Positions 12,800 through 19,514 of a stretch of 20,260 nt of DNA are shown here, piece after piece (positions within the stretch are counted from its first letter, which is position 1; every line of letters begins with the position of its first letter). The notes below the pieces were generated by a model. The model made no database searches and had not been told where the DNA came from. It saw only the letters and a list, made by a program, of their open reading frames with translations. The stretch is from the NCBI GenBank assembly GCA_000998025.1, contig LCJG01000006.1, positions 1-20,260 of the forward strand, in the 5' to 3' direction. The translations under genes and the position numbers were made by a program. Source of the DNA: Candidatus Collierbacteria bacterium GW2011_GWB1_44_6. Its GTDB lineage: Bacteria; Patescibacteriota; Microgenomatia; UBA1400; MFAQ01.

Positions 12800-12821
12800 G
12801 CACTTTTAAGCCCCGCAGTGC
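12800..12821 (+). promoter_or_regulatory. Leader hairpin of the 12870 gene
   Basis: GCACT (12800-12804) pairs with AGTGC (12817-12821) around a 12-nt loop in the 5' leader. Confidence 0.4.
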
Positions 12822-12869
12822 GAGGCCAACAGCGTCGTTCTTTTATTACCCCACAGGAGGATATTGAAG

Positions 12870-13451
12870 TTGGCTACGGCCAAAATCAAGACTGATCTCG
12901 TGGAAGCGGCACGCGCTTTCATGAGCAGTGATGGCTTCAAAGCTGAAGTCATCGTGGCGATGCCGGCTGAAGTCGTGTACTCATTCGAGTCCGCGATGGA
13001 AGAGGTGCTCGTCTCCACCGAAGGTTTCAACACCTTCAAACTCCAATGGATCGCCACATACCGCAATTACGCGCGGGCGTGGGCGAAAAACGATTTGAGC
13101 CGCACCTGGGCACTGGCCCTCGAAAGTGCAGCTAACTTCGTCGGGCGCGAAATCGAAGCGGGGCACGATGGTCAGGAAATCTTTGACCAGCGCTACCGCA
13201 GCGAGTTCGTCACCCACCAAGGGCAGATCGATAAAATCCGCCGTATCGGTTACGGTTTCGATCTGGCCGCCGCCAAAGAGGTTGAGGAGCTGACAAAGCT
13301 CATCGCCAAATTGGACAGCGTAAAGACGGTCGTGAAGACCGCGCACCACAAGAAGCCGCACAGCTGCGAAGCTCGCGGCAAGCACGTCGGTAAACCCGCT
13401 AAGGGTGGCGGTAAGAAGCGCGGCGTGAAGGGTTGCAAGAAGAAGCGCTAG
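12870..13451 (+). CDS. Hypothetical protein with a Lys/Gly-rich basic tail (193 aa)
   Basis: AGGAGG at 12855-12860 has proper 9-nt spacing to the TTG at 12870 (MATAKIKTDLVEAARAF); the TTG at 12864 is only 3 nt away from it and is rejected. The first 150 residues look helical and soluble (FESAMEEVLVSTEGFNTFKL, ARAWAKNDLSRTWALALESA). From about residue 155 the chain is strongly basic (HHKKPHSCEARGKHVGKPAK and GGGKKRGVKGCKKKR) with two cysteines and several histidines, which suggests nucleic-acid contact. Codons are G/C-ending. Promoter is near-perfect consensus; terminator at 13466-13490. No family recognised; histone-like or ribosome-associated roles would be guesses. Confidence 0.75.
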   Translation: MATAKIKTDLVEAARAFMSSDGFKAEVIVAMPAEVVYSFESAMEEVLVSTEGFNTFKLQWIATYRNYARAWAKNDLSRTWALALESAANFVGREIEAGHDGQEIFDQRYRSEFVTHQGQIDKIRRIGYGFDLAAAKEVEELTKLIAKLDSVKTVVKTAHHKKPHSCEARGKHVGKPAKGGGKKRGVKGCKKKR

Positions 13452-13458
13452 AATTTTC

Positions 13459-13490
13459 AAAAAATAAGGCCTCGTCATTGACGAGGCCTT
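13459..13490. terminator. Bidirectional terminator between convergent units
   Basis: AAGGCCTCGTC (13466-13476) pairs perfectly with GACGAGGCCTT (13480-13490), ATT loop. The U tract is strong on the minus strand (A run 13459-13464) and weak on the plus strand, yet it serves the 12870 gene as well as the minus-strand unit ending at 13512. Confidence 0.8.
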
Positions 13491-13511
13491 AAACGTAAAG
13501 TGAGGGTTGGG

Positions 13512-13607
13512 TCATGCAATATCCTTGAATGCCTGGTAGAACCAGACACACCCCAGTAGGATTGAAGTGATTACAAAAAGGGATAGTAAAATCGCGGCGC
13601 TAGTCAA
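13512..13607 (-). CDS. Single-span membrane micropeptide (31 aa)
   Basis: AAGGAG lies 7 nt before a TTG at 13607, which overlaps the stop of the upstream gene (TTGACTAG, where TAG is that stop). The frame reads MTSAAILLSLFVITSILLGC then VWFYQAFKDIA and stops. It is one membrane helix with a short polar end. The Shine-Dalgarno lies within the last codons of the preceding gene, indicating translational coupling, and the terminator at 13459-13490 follows directly. No family recognised; support is start signal, hydrophobicity and position. Confidence 0.5.
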   Translation of the reverse strand: MTSAAILLSLFVITSILLGCVWFYQAFKDIA

Positions 13608-13908
13608 AGGGGGACTCCTTCAGCTCGAGTCGGACTTCGAGGCGTCTTTCCCCTTGGTCGTAGATCACCAATGAGATGTCGGAGCCCAGAAGAGGCTGCC
13701 AGTCTCGGAATATGAAGCAGTTTGGATTGTCTGCTCCCAGCTCGGTTTGGACGCTGAGGATTTTCGGTAATTTTTTGCCGGTGAGCCGCAGTTCTGGTCC
13801 GCCGGAAGTAAGCCTGACTTGAGCCTGGCCGGAAAAAATTGAGGCTGTTTCATCGTCTTCCAGTTCAACCCGTTCTTCTGTGGACGGGTTGATGATAGTA
13901 AGGTACAT
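13600..13908 (-). CDS. Hypothetical beta-rich protein (102 aa)
   Basis: Start at ATG 13908 (MYLTIINPSTEERVELEDDE) is set by AAAGGAGG 6 nt upstream; the frame extends to 13983 through the leader. Alternating hydrophobic and polar residues (AQVRLTSGGPELRLTGKKLP, ISLVIYDQGERRLEVRLELK) suggest an all-beta soluble domain. Its stop overlaps the start of the 31-aa membrane peptide. Transcribed from the promoter at 13974-14002 with a leader hairpin. No family recognised. Confidence 0.65.
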   Translation of the reverse strand: MYLTIINPSTEERVELEDDETASIFSGQAQVRLTSGGPELRLTGKKLPKILSVQTELGADNPNCFIFRDWQPLLGSDISLVIYDQGERRLEVRLELKESPFD

Positions 13909-13940
13909 GATGCACCTCCTTTCAATGTGTGAGATATATT

Positions 13941-13955
13941 CCGTGCATAGCACGG
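13941..13955 (-). promoter_or_regulatory. Leader hairpin of the 13600 gene
   Basis: CCGTGC and GCACGG pair perfectly around a 3-nt loop in the 5' leader, about 30 nt before the start codon. Confidence 0.5.
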
Positions 13956-13973
13956 TTTGGTTTCTAAACCCAT

Positions 13974-14002
13974 AATATATCACAAATGAGGCTAATATGC
14001 AA
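13974..14002 (-). promoter_or_regulatory. Promoter for the 13600 gene
   Basis: On the minus strand TTGCAT (14002-13997), 17-nt spacer, TATATT (13979-13974) preceded by TGA. Confidence 0.65.
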
Positions 14003-14145
14003 GAGGTGCGAGAATTGTGGCGTTGTTTGCTGGTTCTTTATGATTTGTTTTAGAATCGGTGATTATTATCTTGCTAAATAATGATGTCTTAATTAGTAGA
14101 GAGATACTGTTGACCCAGTAAACACAGCGGATTAATTTGAACAAT

Positions 14146-14167
14146 AAAACCCCGCCGGATGGCGGGG
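14146..14167 (-). terminator. Rho-independent terminator after the 14174 gene
   Basis: CCCCGCC (14150-14156) pairs with GGCGGGG (14161-14167), GGAT loop; A run 14146-14149 is the minus-strand U tract. The 160 nt between this and the promoter at 13974 hold nothing I can support. Confidence 0.85.
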
Positions 14168-14173
14168 GAAGAA

Positions 14174-14587
14174 CTAATCTTCTTTGTGCTCGGAGAAGTA
14201 TTCCATAACAATTCCGGGGAGCACATACGTCGCATCGGTCGGGTCGTCGGAGTCGTTGACACCGGCGATGGAAAAAACGTATTTACCGGTGTACTCGTGC
14301 TTGCCAAGGTACTTGGCGGGAGTTTGTCCGTTTAGCCAGTAATATTGATCTCTGGTGAGCTTATGAGGATTGACGCCGTCTTTGACTTTATGGTGGTATA
14401 AAGTCTTGGTCGCTAAAGTTACGGCACATCCCATGAGGAAGAATGCAAGGACAATGAACGAGACATACACCAAATTGATCAGAGAATATGGATTTGGGTC
14501 AGTAAAGAGCAAGAAAGCAACAACTATCGTGCCGATGATGGGGTAATAAACCATGGGGGATTTGTGATACTTATATGGCGAAGTCAT
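14174..14587 (-). CDS. Membrane-anchored hypothetical protein (137 aa)
   Basis: ATG at 14587 follows TAGGAGG. Two membrane helices occupy about residues 13-29 (VYYPIIGTIVVAFLLF) and 35-62 (LINLVYVSFIVLAFFLMGCAVTLAT); the remaining 75 residues are soluble (RDQYYWLNGQTPAKYLGKHE, EYTGKYVFSIAGVNDSDDP), probably cytoplasmic given the basic residues after helix 2. No family recognised. Single unit with its own terminator. Confidence 0.7.
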   Translation of the reverse strand: MTSPYKYHKSPMVYYPIIGTIVVAFLLFTDPNPYSLINLVYVSFIVLAFFLMGCAVTLATKTLYHHKVKDGVNPHKLTRDQYYWLNGQTPAKYLGKHEYTGKYVFSIAGVNDSDDPTDATYVLPGIVMEYFSEHKED

Positions 14588-14674
14588 ACTGCCTCCTAGC
14601 TAGTTGGTTTATCGGTACTTGACGGTGGTATCAAACAATTTTCAATTTACTTTCATCCTATATTTTATCACCTC

Positions 14675-14699
14675 AAAAAAACCCGCCACAAGGGCGGGT
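14675..14699 (-). terminator. Rho-independent terminator after the 14708 gene
   Basis: ACCCGCC (14681-14687) pairs with GGCGGGT (14693-14699); the A run 14675-14680 is the minus-strand U tract. It closes the unit 16149-14708. Confidence 0.9.
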
Positions 14700-14707
14700 A
14701 TAGAAGT

Positions 14708-15232
14708 TTATAGGTGTGAATACATTTTGATCGCTTTAGCACATGTGGTTTTCAGTGCTTGGATGAAGCCGTAATCAAGTGCAAGCTCGTTGAGCTCCAG
14801 TGTTTGATAATCGAGAAATCCGAGCACCACCTGTACGATGGCTGCCTTTGCTGTGGCTTCCATTGTCATACTTTTGTAGTGCCAGTAGTAGTGCATGTTT
14901 ACAGGTTGAGGGGAGAGACCATTTTCCCTGAGATACTGGCGGTCCGAGAGTATCGCTATTAGGGCATTGTTAACGTACAGCTCAAGATGGTCGGGAATAT
15001 TTGAGACGTTTGTGAAAGCTGTCTCTACCGCTGCCATAAGGTGGCAAATCGGGGGAACCGTGTACAGCAGTTCGAGAGATTTTGCTTCGGTGATGCCTTC
15101 AGCGACAATCCTCTCTGTGGAGAGTTTGGTGGCGGCCTCAAACTCGGCTTGACTGGAGTAGGTGATTTTGGTGCGGGTGCCGAAGCAACCACCAGTGGAT
15201 TCATCTTTTTCAAAAATGACAATGTAAGACAT
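14708..15232 (-). CDS. Hypothetical protein (174 aa)
   Basis: AAGGAG 6 nt before the ATG, directly after the stop of the zinc-motif gene 9 nt upstream, so co-translated. Begins MSYIVIFEKDESTGGCFGTR, a beta hairpin-like start, and then is mainly helical (SSQAEFEAATKLSTERIVAE, TAKAAIVQVVLGFLDYQTLE). Soluble, near neutral, no recognised motif. Third gene of the unit 16149-14708. Confidence 0.7.
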   Translation of the reverse strand: MSYIVIFEKDESTGGCFGTRTKITYSSQAEFEAATKLSTERIVAEGITEAKSLELLYTVPPICHLMAAVETAFTNVSNIPDHLELYVNNALIAILSDRQYLRENGLSPQPVNMHYYWHYKSMTMEATAKAAIVQVVLGFLDYQTLELNELALDYGFIQALKTTCAKAIKMYSHL

Positions 15233-15241
15233 GTGATCTCC

Positions 15242-15871
15242 TTAAGTTCTGGGGGTTTTCCCGGTTCTTTTAAGGTAACTCTGGTGACAAGAGGTGTGCT
15301 GGTAGGTAAAGATCTCGACCGAAGCCTTGTCGTTTTCTCTCACAATATGGCTTTCGTGGACGACAATGCTTCCCGATTTGACTTCGCGGATACACCAGTC
15401 GGCGGTATTTATTCTGTCCCAGGAGGCAATTACGTCGGATAGGCGCTGACCAACGAATGGTCCCAAACCGATGATTCTGTTTTCGTTGCTACGGATGGCG
15501 TCGTGACAGTTGCGAATGGTCCATTGAGCACCGCATTCCGGGCAATGCACCGTTGTTGATGGGATGCTGTTGGCGAAGGATGCCCACATGGGAAGCTGTT
15601 CGGCATGGTTCCGAATTAAGAATTGATTAAAATCCTGGTACGCAAGCACGCTAGGAATATTGGGAAATATTTCTGCGGGGATGTCACTCGTAAATTGAAG
15701 AGTGTTTCCACATGAGTCAAATAGAAAGCGGCCAAGAACGACCCATTCGTTCAGCATTTCTCCCCTGCGGTAACGAGCATCATGTCTGGCCTTGATCAGT
15801 TCGTTTAGGTTCTTGAGCGACATAATCCCGATGGACATGGCGGAGAAGGAATCGTAGTCGTGTGAGGGCAT
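15242..15871 (-). CDS. Hypothetical protein with zinc-ribbon-like cysteines (209 aa)
   Basis: The start at 15871 (MPSHDYDSFSAM) is chosen because GGAGG lies 8 nt before it; the ATG five codons earlier would place the Shine-Dalgarno inside the gene. A HCPECGAQW knuckle (C110, C113) is followed by NCHD (C122) and, near the C-terminus, by QHTSCHQSY (H192, C195, H196), so a split zinc site is likely. The N-terminal 100 residues are helical with no known motif. Middle gene of the unit 16149-14708. It may bind RNA, DNA or a protein partner; nothing decides between them. Confidence 0.65.
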   Translation of the reverse strand: MPSHDYDSFSAMSIGIMSLKNLNELIKARHDARYRRGEMLNEWVVLGRFLFDSCGNTLQFTSDIPAEIFPNIPSVLAYQDFNQFLIRNHAEQLPMWASFANSIPSTTVHCPECGAQWTIRNCHDAIRSNENRIIGLGPFVGQRLSDVIASWDRINTADWCIREVKSGSIVVHESHIVRENDKASVEIFTYQHTSCHQSYLKRTGKTPRT

Positions 15872-15909
15872 GGTTTGAACCTCCATTTTTAGAGAGCGGA
15901 TAGTTTTGG

Positions 15910-16149
15910 TTAGCGGTCGGCGATGTTCCTGACAATAATTTCAACGGTGACGCCTAGCGCATACTCGACGCCTTTGATAAAGCCTTCGGCCTTTTCCATA
16001 CCTTTGTCATCGTAATAACTACCAAAGGTGGCGATGGTCTTGCCTTCGGGGGTTTGGAGCTCGATTTCATAGTAGTCACCCTCGCATTCGGCGTCGTCTT
16101 TCTGGTAGTGCTGAATCTGGACGATAGTAACCTTTTTCTTTCTGGCCAT
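15910..16149 (-). CDS. Hypothetical protein (79 aa)
   Basis: ATG at 16149 follows AAGGAG (7 nt spacing). Begins MARKKKVTIVQIQHYQKDDA, then strands and a helix (DYYEIELQTPEGKTIATFGS, KGMEKAEGFIKGVEYALG, VTVEIIVRNIADR): a strand-strand-helix-strand order, compact and soluble. A perfect TATAAT lies about 32-37 nt upstream (16186-16181), just downstream of the tRNA gene, so it is the head of the three-gene unit ending at 14708. No family recognised. Confidence 0.65.
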   Translation of the reverse strand: MARKKKVTIVQIQHYQKDDAECEGDYYEIELQTPEGKTIATFGSYYDDKGMEKAEGFIKGVEYALGVTVEIIVRNIADR

Positions 16150-16216
16150 ATAGTCTCCTTGTTAATGAACGTTCGTGAATATTATAACTCTGGACTTTTG
16201 AGTCCTATCTGGGATT

Positions 16217-16290
16217 TGGCAGGGGTGCCAGGGCTCGAACCTGGAAGAGAAGTTTTGGAGACTTCCATGATACCATTTCATCACACCCCT
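16217..16290 (-). tRNA. tRNA-Trp (anticodon CCA)
   Basis: Minus strand folds as a full cloverleaf: acceptor AGGGGTG/CACCCCT, D stem ATGA/TCAT, anticodon stem GAAGT/ACTTC with loop CTCCAAA (CCA at the anticodon), 4-nt variable loop, T stem CCAGG/CCTGG with loop TTCGAGC, discriminator G and an encoded 3' CCA (16219-16217). Total 74 nt. The first 10 nt overlap the end of the HTH gene. Confidence 0.97.
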
Positions 16291-16946
16291 AGATGATCGT
16301 TAAGCGTATTATAGATGGCTTTTAGGTTGCGGACAATGCGGCAATCATAATATCGAATGCTGATCGTACCAAGATAGCCATCCCTTTTTCTTTTTGAAGT
16401 GTGAGGCTTCAGATAGCTTTGTAGGAATTGTGTTAACGGAATACCTGTTGTGTCAGACCAGAACCTTTTTATTTTTTCATCATTGTGATATTCGTGGATA
16501 TGTACCAAGCATCTGAATTTTTTTTCGTCTATGTCATCGAATGAGTTTCTAAATAGATAAAGAAAGGAGGAGATCATCTTTGGGTCAGAATTTGTAAACC
16601 CAACTCTTGCTTCTGTTTTTGAACCTTCAGCCCAATAAAGTAGAGCACAACATAGCAAGTTGATATTGGAATCAAATCTAATTTTCGAAAGAAAATAAAT
16701 TGCATCGTGGTTGTCTTGGTCGTTTTGAATTTGGGATTTGTTTCTTCTTACTTTAGCGGCCTTGTTCTGACCTAGAATCTTTTTATCTTTGAGACGTTGT
16801 TGAGCCTCGACATCTAATAATACGTTTATCATCCATGACGAAGAGGTAGACTTTGCTATATTTAATTTTTGAGCAATTTCACTTAAAGAATAACCCTTTT
16901 GTCTTAGCGCAACCGCCATTTTTCTAATTGATTTTGAATAGGCCAT
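16281..16946 (-). CDS. HTH protein with a LAGLIDADG-like motif (221 aa)
   Basis: Residues 1-45 form a resolvase-type helix-turn-helix (SKSIRKMAVALRQKGYSLSE then IAQKLNIAKSTSSSWMINVL). A basic linker (KKILGQNKAAKVRRNKSQ) leads to a second domain whose LLCCALLYWAEGSKTEA (about residues 97-113) looks like a LAGLIDADG helix with a single acidic residue (E107), followed by FTNSDPKMISSFLYLFRNSF, typical of one homing-endonuclease repeat. HTH-LAGLIDADG proteins may be free-standing homing enzymes or regulators derived from them. The last codons and stop (LGV, TGA) lie inside the tRNA-Trp. TATATA ends 7 nt before the ATG with no Shine-Dalgarno: probably leaderless. A perfect palindrome covers this -10, suggesting self-repression. 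More A/T-rich than its neighbours, consistent with acquisition. Confidence 0.75.
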   Translation of the reverse strand: MAYSKSIRKMAVALRQKGYSLSEIAQKLNIAKSTSSSWMINVLLDVEAQQRLKDKKILGQNKAAKVRRNKSQIQNDQDNHDAIYFLSKIRFDSNINLLCCALLYWAEGSKTEARVGFTNSDPKMISSFLYLFRNSFDDIDEKKFRCLVHIHEYHNDEKIKRFWSDTTGIPLTQFLQSYLKPHTSKRKRDGYLGTISIRYYDCRIVRNLKAIYNTLNDHLGV

Positions 16947-16948
16947 AA

Positions 16949-16964
16949 ATGGTTATATAACCAT
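16949..16964. promoter_or_regulatory. Palindrome over the HTH gene's -10, possible operator
   Basis: ATGGTTATATAACCAT is a perfect 16-nt palindrome located 2 nt upstream of the HTH gene's ATG, containing its -10-like TATATA, in the 69-nt space shared with the divergent GNAT gene. Confidence 0.5.
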
Positions 16965-17015
16965 ATTAGTATGTGCGATATATAAATACAATTGCTTTTG
17001 ATATATATTTAAAGC

Positions 17016-17585
17016 ATGGGTGGAACGGGAAATACTCCTGCCTCGGCGGGTAAATTTGAGAAAAATGAGAAAACTTATGAGGTGAGATTTTTTGATGAGA
17101 ATAGCTTTTTTGATCTAAGGGATTTGCGGGAGATAGTTCAGAGCCCGGGAGTGCAGTCGTGGATGAGTAGCGTTCGGAACATGACACATAAGCATTATGG
17201 TAAGTGGATGAGAGAAAGAGGGGAAGGAAACAATTTTCTCTTCGCGATTGCCGGCGCCGACCCTTCGGAGGATACTCAGGGCGAGTCTGGGGTTCAGAGG
17301 ATTCATGGGTTTATATATTTTTATCCCTCGGACAAGTTACACGGTGCAATAGAAATTAGTTATGCCAAGCGCCCAGGGGCTCCGGGTGGATTGATTTCAT
17401 CGGCAGTGAAAATTGGCTGTCAGCTAGTCAAGGAACGGGTGGGTGAGATAAAGATAATGGGGGAGATTGAAAAGAGCAATTTGCCATCGATCGTAGCAAT
17501 AGAAAAGGCGGGCTTTGTAAAGACGAGAGATTTTGATAGATATGGAAATGGCTACTGGACACTGGATTGGAAAAAGTTAGTTTGA
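17016..17585 (+). CDS. GNAT-family N-acyltransferase-like protein (189 aa)
   Basis: GNAT enzymes move an acyl group from a CoA (or tRNA) donor to an amine. The order of elements fits: strand NFLFAIAGAD, RIHGFIYFYPSD, the central strand GAIEISYAKRPGAPGGLIS with helix SSAVKIGCQLVKERVGEIKI (the position of the CoA pyrophosphate-binding loop; the canonical QxxGxG/A is degenerate), then IEKSNLPSIVAIEKAGFVKT, the usual SN..A...LEK.GF block, and the closing YWTLDWKKL strand. TATATT ends 6 nt before the ATG with no Shine-Dalgarno, so probably leaderless. It diverges from the HTH gene and is convergent with the zinc-ribbon gene. Substrate unknown. Confidence 0.75.
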   Translation: MGGTGNTPASAGKFEKNEKTYEVRFFDENSFFDLRDLREIVQSPGVQSWMSSVRNMTHKHYGKWMRERGEGNNFLFAIAGADPSEDTQGESGVQRIHGFIYFYPSDKLHGAIEISYAKRPGAPGGLISSAVKIGCQLVKERVGEIKIMGEIEKSNLPSIVAIEKAGFVKTRDFDRYGNGYWTLDWKKLV

Positions 17586-17636
17586 GCGTATTTCCGAAGC
17601 AGATTCTTTAGTTCGGGTGATGAAAATATCTTAAAC

Positions 17637-17678
17637 CCCCGCCTCGATCGAGACGGGGAGCCGTTTTTAGCGGCTTTT
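17637..17678. terminator. Convergent terminator hairpins
   Basis: CCCCG (17637-17641) with CGGGG (17654-17658), continued inside by CTCG/CGAG, then a second stem AGCCG (17659-17663) with CGGCT (17671-17675) followed by TTTT. They serve the GNAT gene and the zinc-ribbon gene, whose stop codon lies within the second hairpin. Confidence 0.65.
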
Positions 17679-18155
17679 AGATTCTGCCTCGGAAATCAGT
17701 TCGTTCTGAATTCCCCGAGGAACATGTTTCCCAGCCGCAGTCTGCGTATGGCAGACGGGACAAACAATACGCACTTCTGGGTCCCAGGTTTCGCCAGCGT
17801 AAAGAACCGCCGTATTGAAGACGTGGATGTCGGAAACGGTGACCCGTGAAATTTTACGGCAATGATTGCAAGTGAAATTCTTGGACCAGCGTTTATTAAC
17901 CGGAGTGCTTTTCTTCCACAGTTCGTAGGCGGCGATTAAGACTCGTGTTTTGGCGGCTGGAGGGAAGGCGTAATCACCGCAGATAGAACAAACGATCACA
18001 ACTTCATCATGGGCTTCGTTGTCCATACCGGAGTAGAGGGTTTTGTGCTGAAAGTCGGAGAAGTCGGAAACTTCAAAGCGGGAGTTACAGGATTGGCAGA
18101 CGCAGACAACAGGCAGAAGAGACTTATCTGGTTCAGACAGAAGCTTGATGGACAT
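17667..18155 (-). CDS. Tandem double zinc-ribbon protein (162 aa)
   Basis: The protein is an internal duplication: CxxC at C20/C23 and C56/C59, and again at C96/C99 and C132/C135. The second CxxC follows the first by the same 33 residues in both halves, and the halves are offset by 76 residues. Similar stretches include RFEVSDFSDFQHKTLYSG against SRVTVSDIHVFNTAVLYAG and VVIVCSICGDY against VRIVCPVCHTQ. Each half should bind one zinc ion. Start at ATG 18155 follows AGGAGG; the promoter at 18214-18242 is near-perfect consensus. No membrane segment. Zinc ribbons of this kind usually contact nucleic acid or proteins; no family recognised. Confidence 0.75.
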   Translation of the reverse strand: MSIKLLSEPDKSLLPVVCVCQSCNSRFEVSDFSDFQHKTLYSGMDNEAHDEVVIVCSICGDYAFPPAAKTRVLIAAYELWKKSTPVNKRWSKNFTCNHCRKISRVTVSDIHVFNTAVLYAGETWDPEVRIVCPVCHTQTAAGKHVPRGIQNELISEAESKSR

Positions 18156-18213
18156 GTGATCCTCCTGAAAAAGAGTGGGGAAAGCGGGAAACTAGAATGG
18201 GAATGTACGTCTC

Positions 18214-18242
18214 AGTATAGCGGTAAATTTTGTTGGTGTCAA
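18214..18242 (-). promoter_or_regulatory. Promoter for the 17667 gene
   Basis: On the minus strand: perfect TTGACA (18242-18237), 17-nt spacer, TATACT (18219-18214). Leader of about 50 nt. Confidence 0.85.
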
Positions 18243-18309
18243 TAGGACAATAAGTATGATTAAGAATTGCGTGTTGCTATGAATATAGTTTGAGTGCTAT
18301 TCTGAATAT

Positions 18310-19491
18310 ATGGCTATCAAAGATTTGCTCACAAAATTTAAAAAGAAGAAGACCGTCGAAGATGTGGATGGAATTAAAGATGAGAAGAGTGCTTCTGTGG
18401 TAGAGGCTTCGACAGCCAAAGAAGAGAAGGCCGAGGATGCCGTGGTGGTCAGACCTCCAAGGATACATAAGAAAACCAAAATCAGAATCGATAAGGCGGC
18501 TCTGAAGAATCTAAATTTGGTCATTGTGGCTTATTCTCATGTAGAGCGAGATTTTTTTCCGACGCAAGACTCGTACGAGGCAGAGGTAGAAGTGGAAGCC
18601 AGAGCGGCAGAAGTGGCCGATAGGGTAAAAGCTTTAGGTATACCGGTAAAACTCTTGGCCGGTAACCAATATTTTTTAACTAACTTACTGGTAGATAAGC
18701 CTGACGTGGTTATCAATCTGGTGGATACACTTCGAGGAAAAGATAAACTTCAAACTTCGGTGCCGGCGGCTTTGGAATTATCTAATGTTTTGTACACAGG
18801 TGCCGGTATGGAAGGATTGGTAATAGGTAATAATCGCAATCTGACAAAAAGACTTTTAATGGCTTATGGTATTCCGACACCCGCCTTTCAGTTTATCCGC
18901 CGCGCCGGTACCGCAGTGAATGAAGACCTTGGCTTGCCTTTGATTGTGAAATTAAACGAAAGCGGTGGTAGTGTGGGGATCGACAACAAAGCTGTCAAAG
19001 AAACAATTAAGGATGCTCAGAGAAAAGTGAACAGCATGATTACGACGTATAAGATCCCCGTAATCGTCGAACAGTTTATTGATGGTCCCGAGATTACTGT
19101 AGTGGTCTTTGATGATGGCACCAAGAAAAGGGTGTACATGGGCCAGAAAGTATTTAGAACCAAGGCCGATGGCAAGCACTATTTTACGAGTTTTGAATCT
19201 TACGATGACGCCAAAGCGTATACCTACAAACATGTAGAGGAGCCTTTGGCGACCAAGATTTCTCAATTGGCAGTTCGAGCTTTTACCGGACTTCAGCATA
19301 AGGATTATGCGAAGTTTGATGTTCGGGTTGACGATGATACGAACATTCCATACTTTACTGACTCAAATCCAAATACGGCCTTTGGCCCGGATATGGGTTT
19401 GCCGATGACGGAGGTTCTCTCTATGCACGGAGTCAGCTTCGACGAGGCTCTAGGAGCCCTACTTTCCAAGTACGCCAGGCATCTGGGGTGA
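18310..19491 (+). CDS. ATP-grasp ligase, D-Ala-D-Ala ligase-like (393 aa)
   Basis: ATP-grasp enzymes join a carboxylate to an amine through an acyl-phosphate. The pre-ATP domain (about 65-160) has the Ddl-like VINLVDTLRGKDKLQTSVPA and LYTGAGMEGLVIGNNRNLTK stretch; the ATP-grasp core follows (AYGIPTPAFQF, LPLIVKLNESGGSVGID, IPVIVEQFIDGPEITVVVFD) with the metal-binding end YAKFDVRVDDDTNIPYFTDSN and DSNPN at 351-355. An extra 60 residues at the N-terminus are Lys/Glu-rich (FKKKKTVEDVDGIKDEKSA) and not seen in housekeeping Ddl. No Ddl HEVS motif is present. TATTCT with upstream TGC ends 6 nt before the ATG, no Shine-Dalgarno: leaderless. The C39-like gene follows 23 nt later. A role in cell-wall D-Ala-D-Ala synthesis is possible, but a peptide or protein ligase fits the context equally well. 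Confidence 0.8.
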   Translation: MAIKDLLTKFKKKKTVEDVDGIKDEKSASVVEASTAKEEKAEDAVVVRPPRIHKKTKIRIDKAALKNLNLVIVAYSHVERDFFPTQDSYEAEVEVEARAAEVADRVKALGIPVKLLAGNQYFLTNLLVDKPDVVINLVDTLRGKDKLQTSVPAALELSNVLYTGAGMEGLVIGNNRNLTKRLLMAYGIPTPAFQFIRRAGTAVNEDLGLPLIVKLNESGGSVGIDNKAVKETIKDAQRKVNSMITTYKIPVIVEQFIDGPEITVVVFDDGTKKRVYMGQKVFRTKADGKHYFTSFESYDDAKAYTYKHVEEPLATKISQLAVRAFTGLQHKDYAKFDVRVDDDTNIPYFTDSNPNTAFGPDMGLPMTEVLSMHGVSFDEALGALLSKYARHLG

Positions 19492-19514
19492 GTCTACGGT
19501 GGTAAAATAGCTGG

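Noticed and set aside
12981..13478. 165-codon minus-strand frame opposite the 12870 gene
   Set aside because: Shadow frame; runs through the convergent terminator and lacks start signals.
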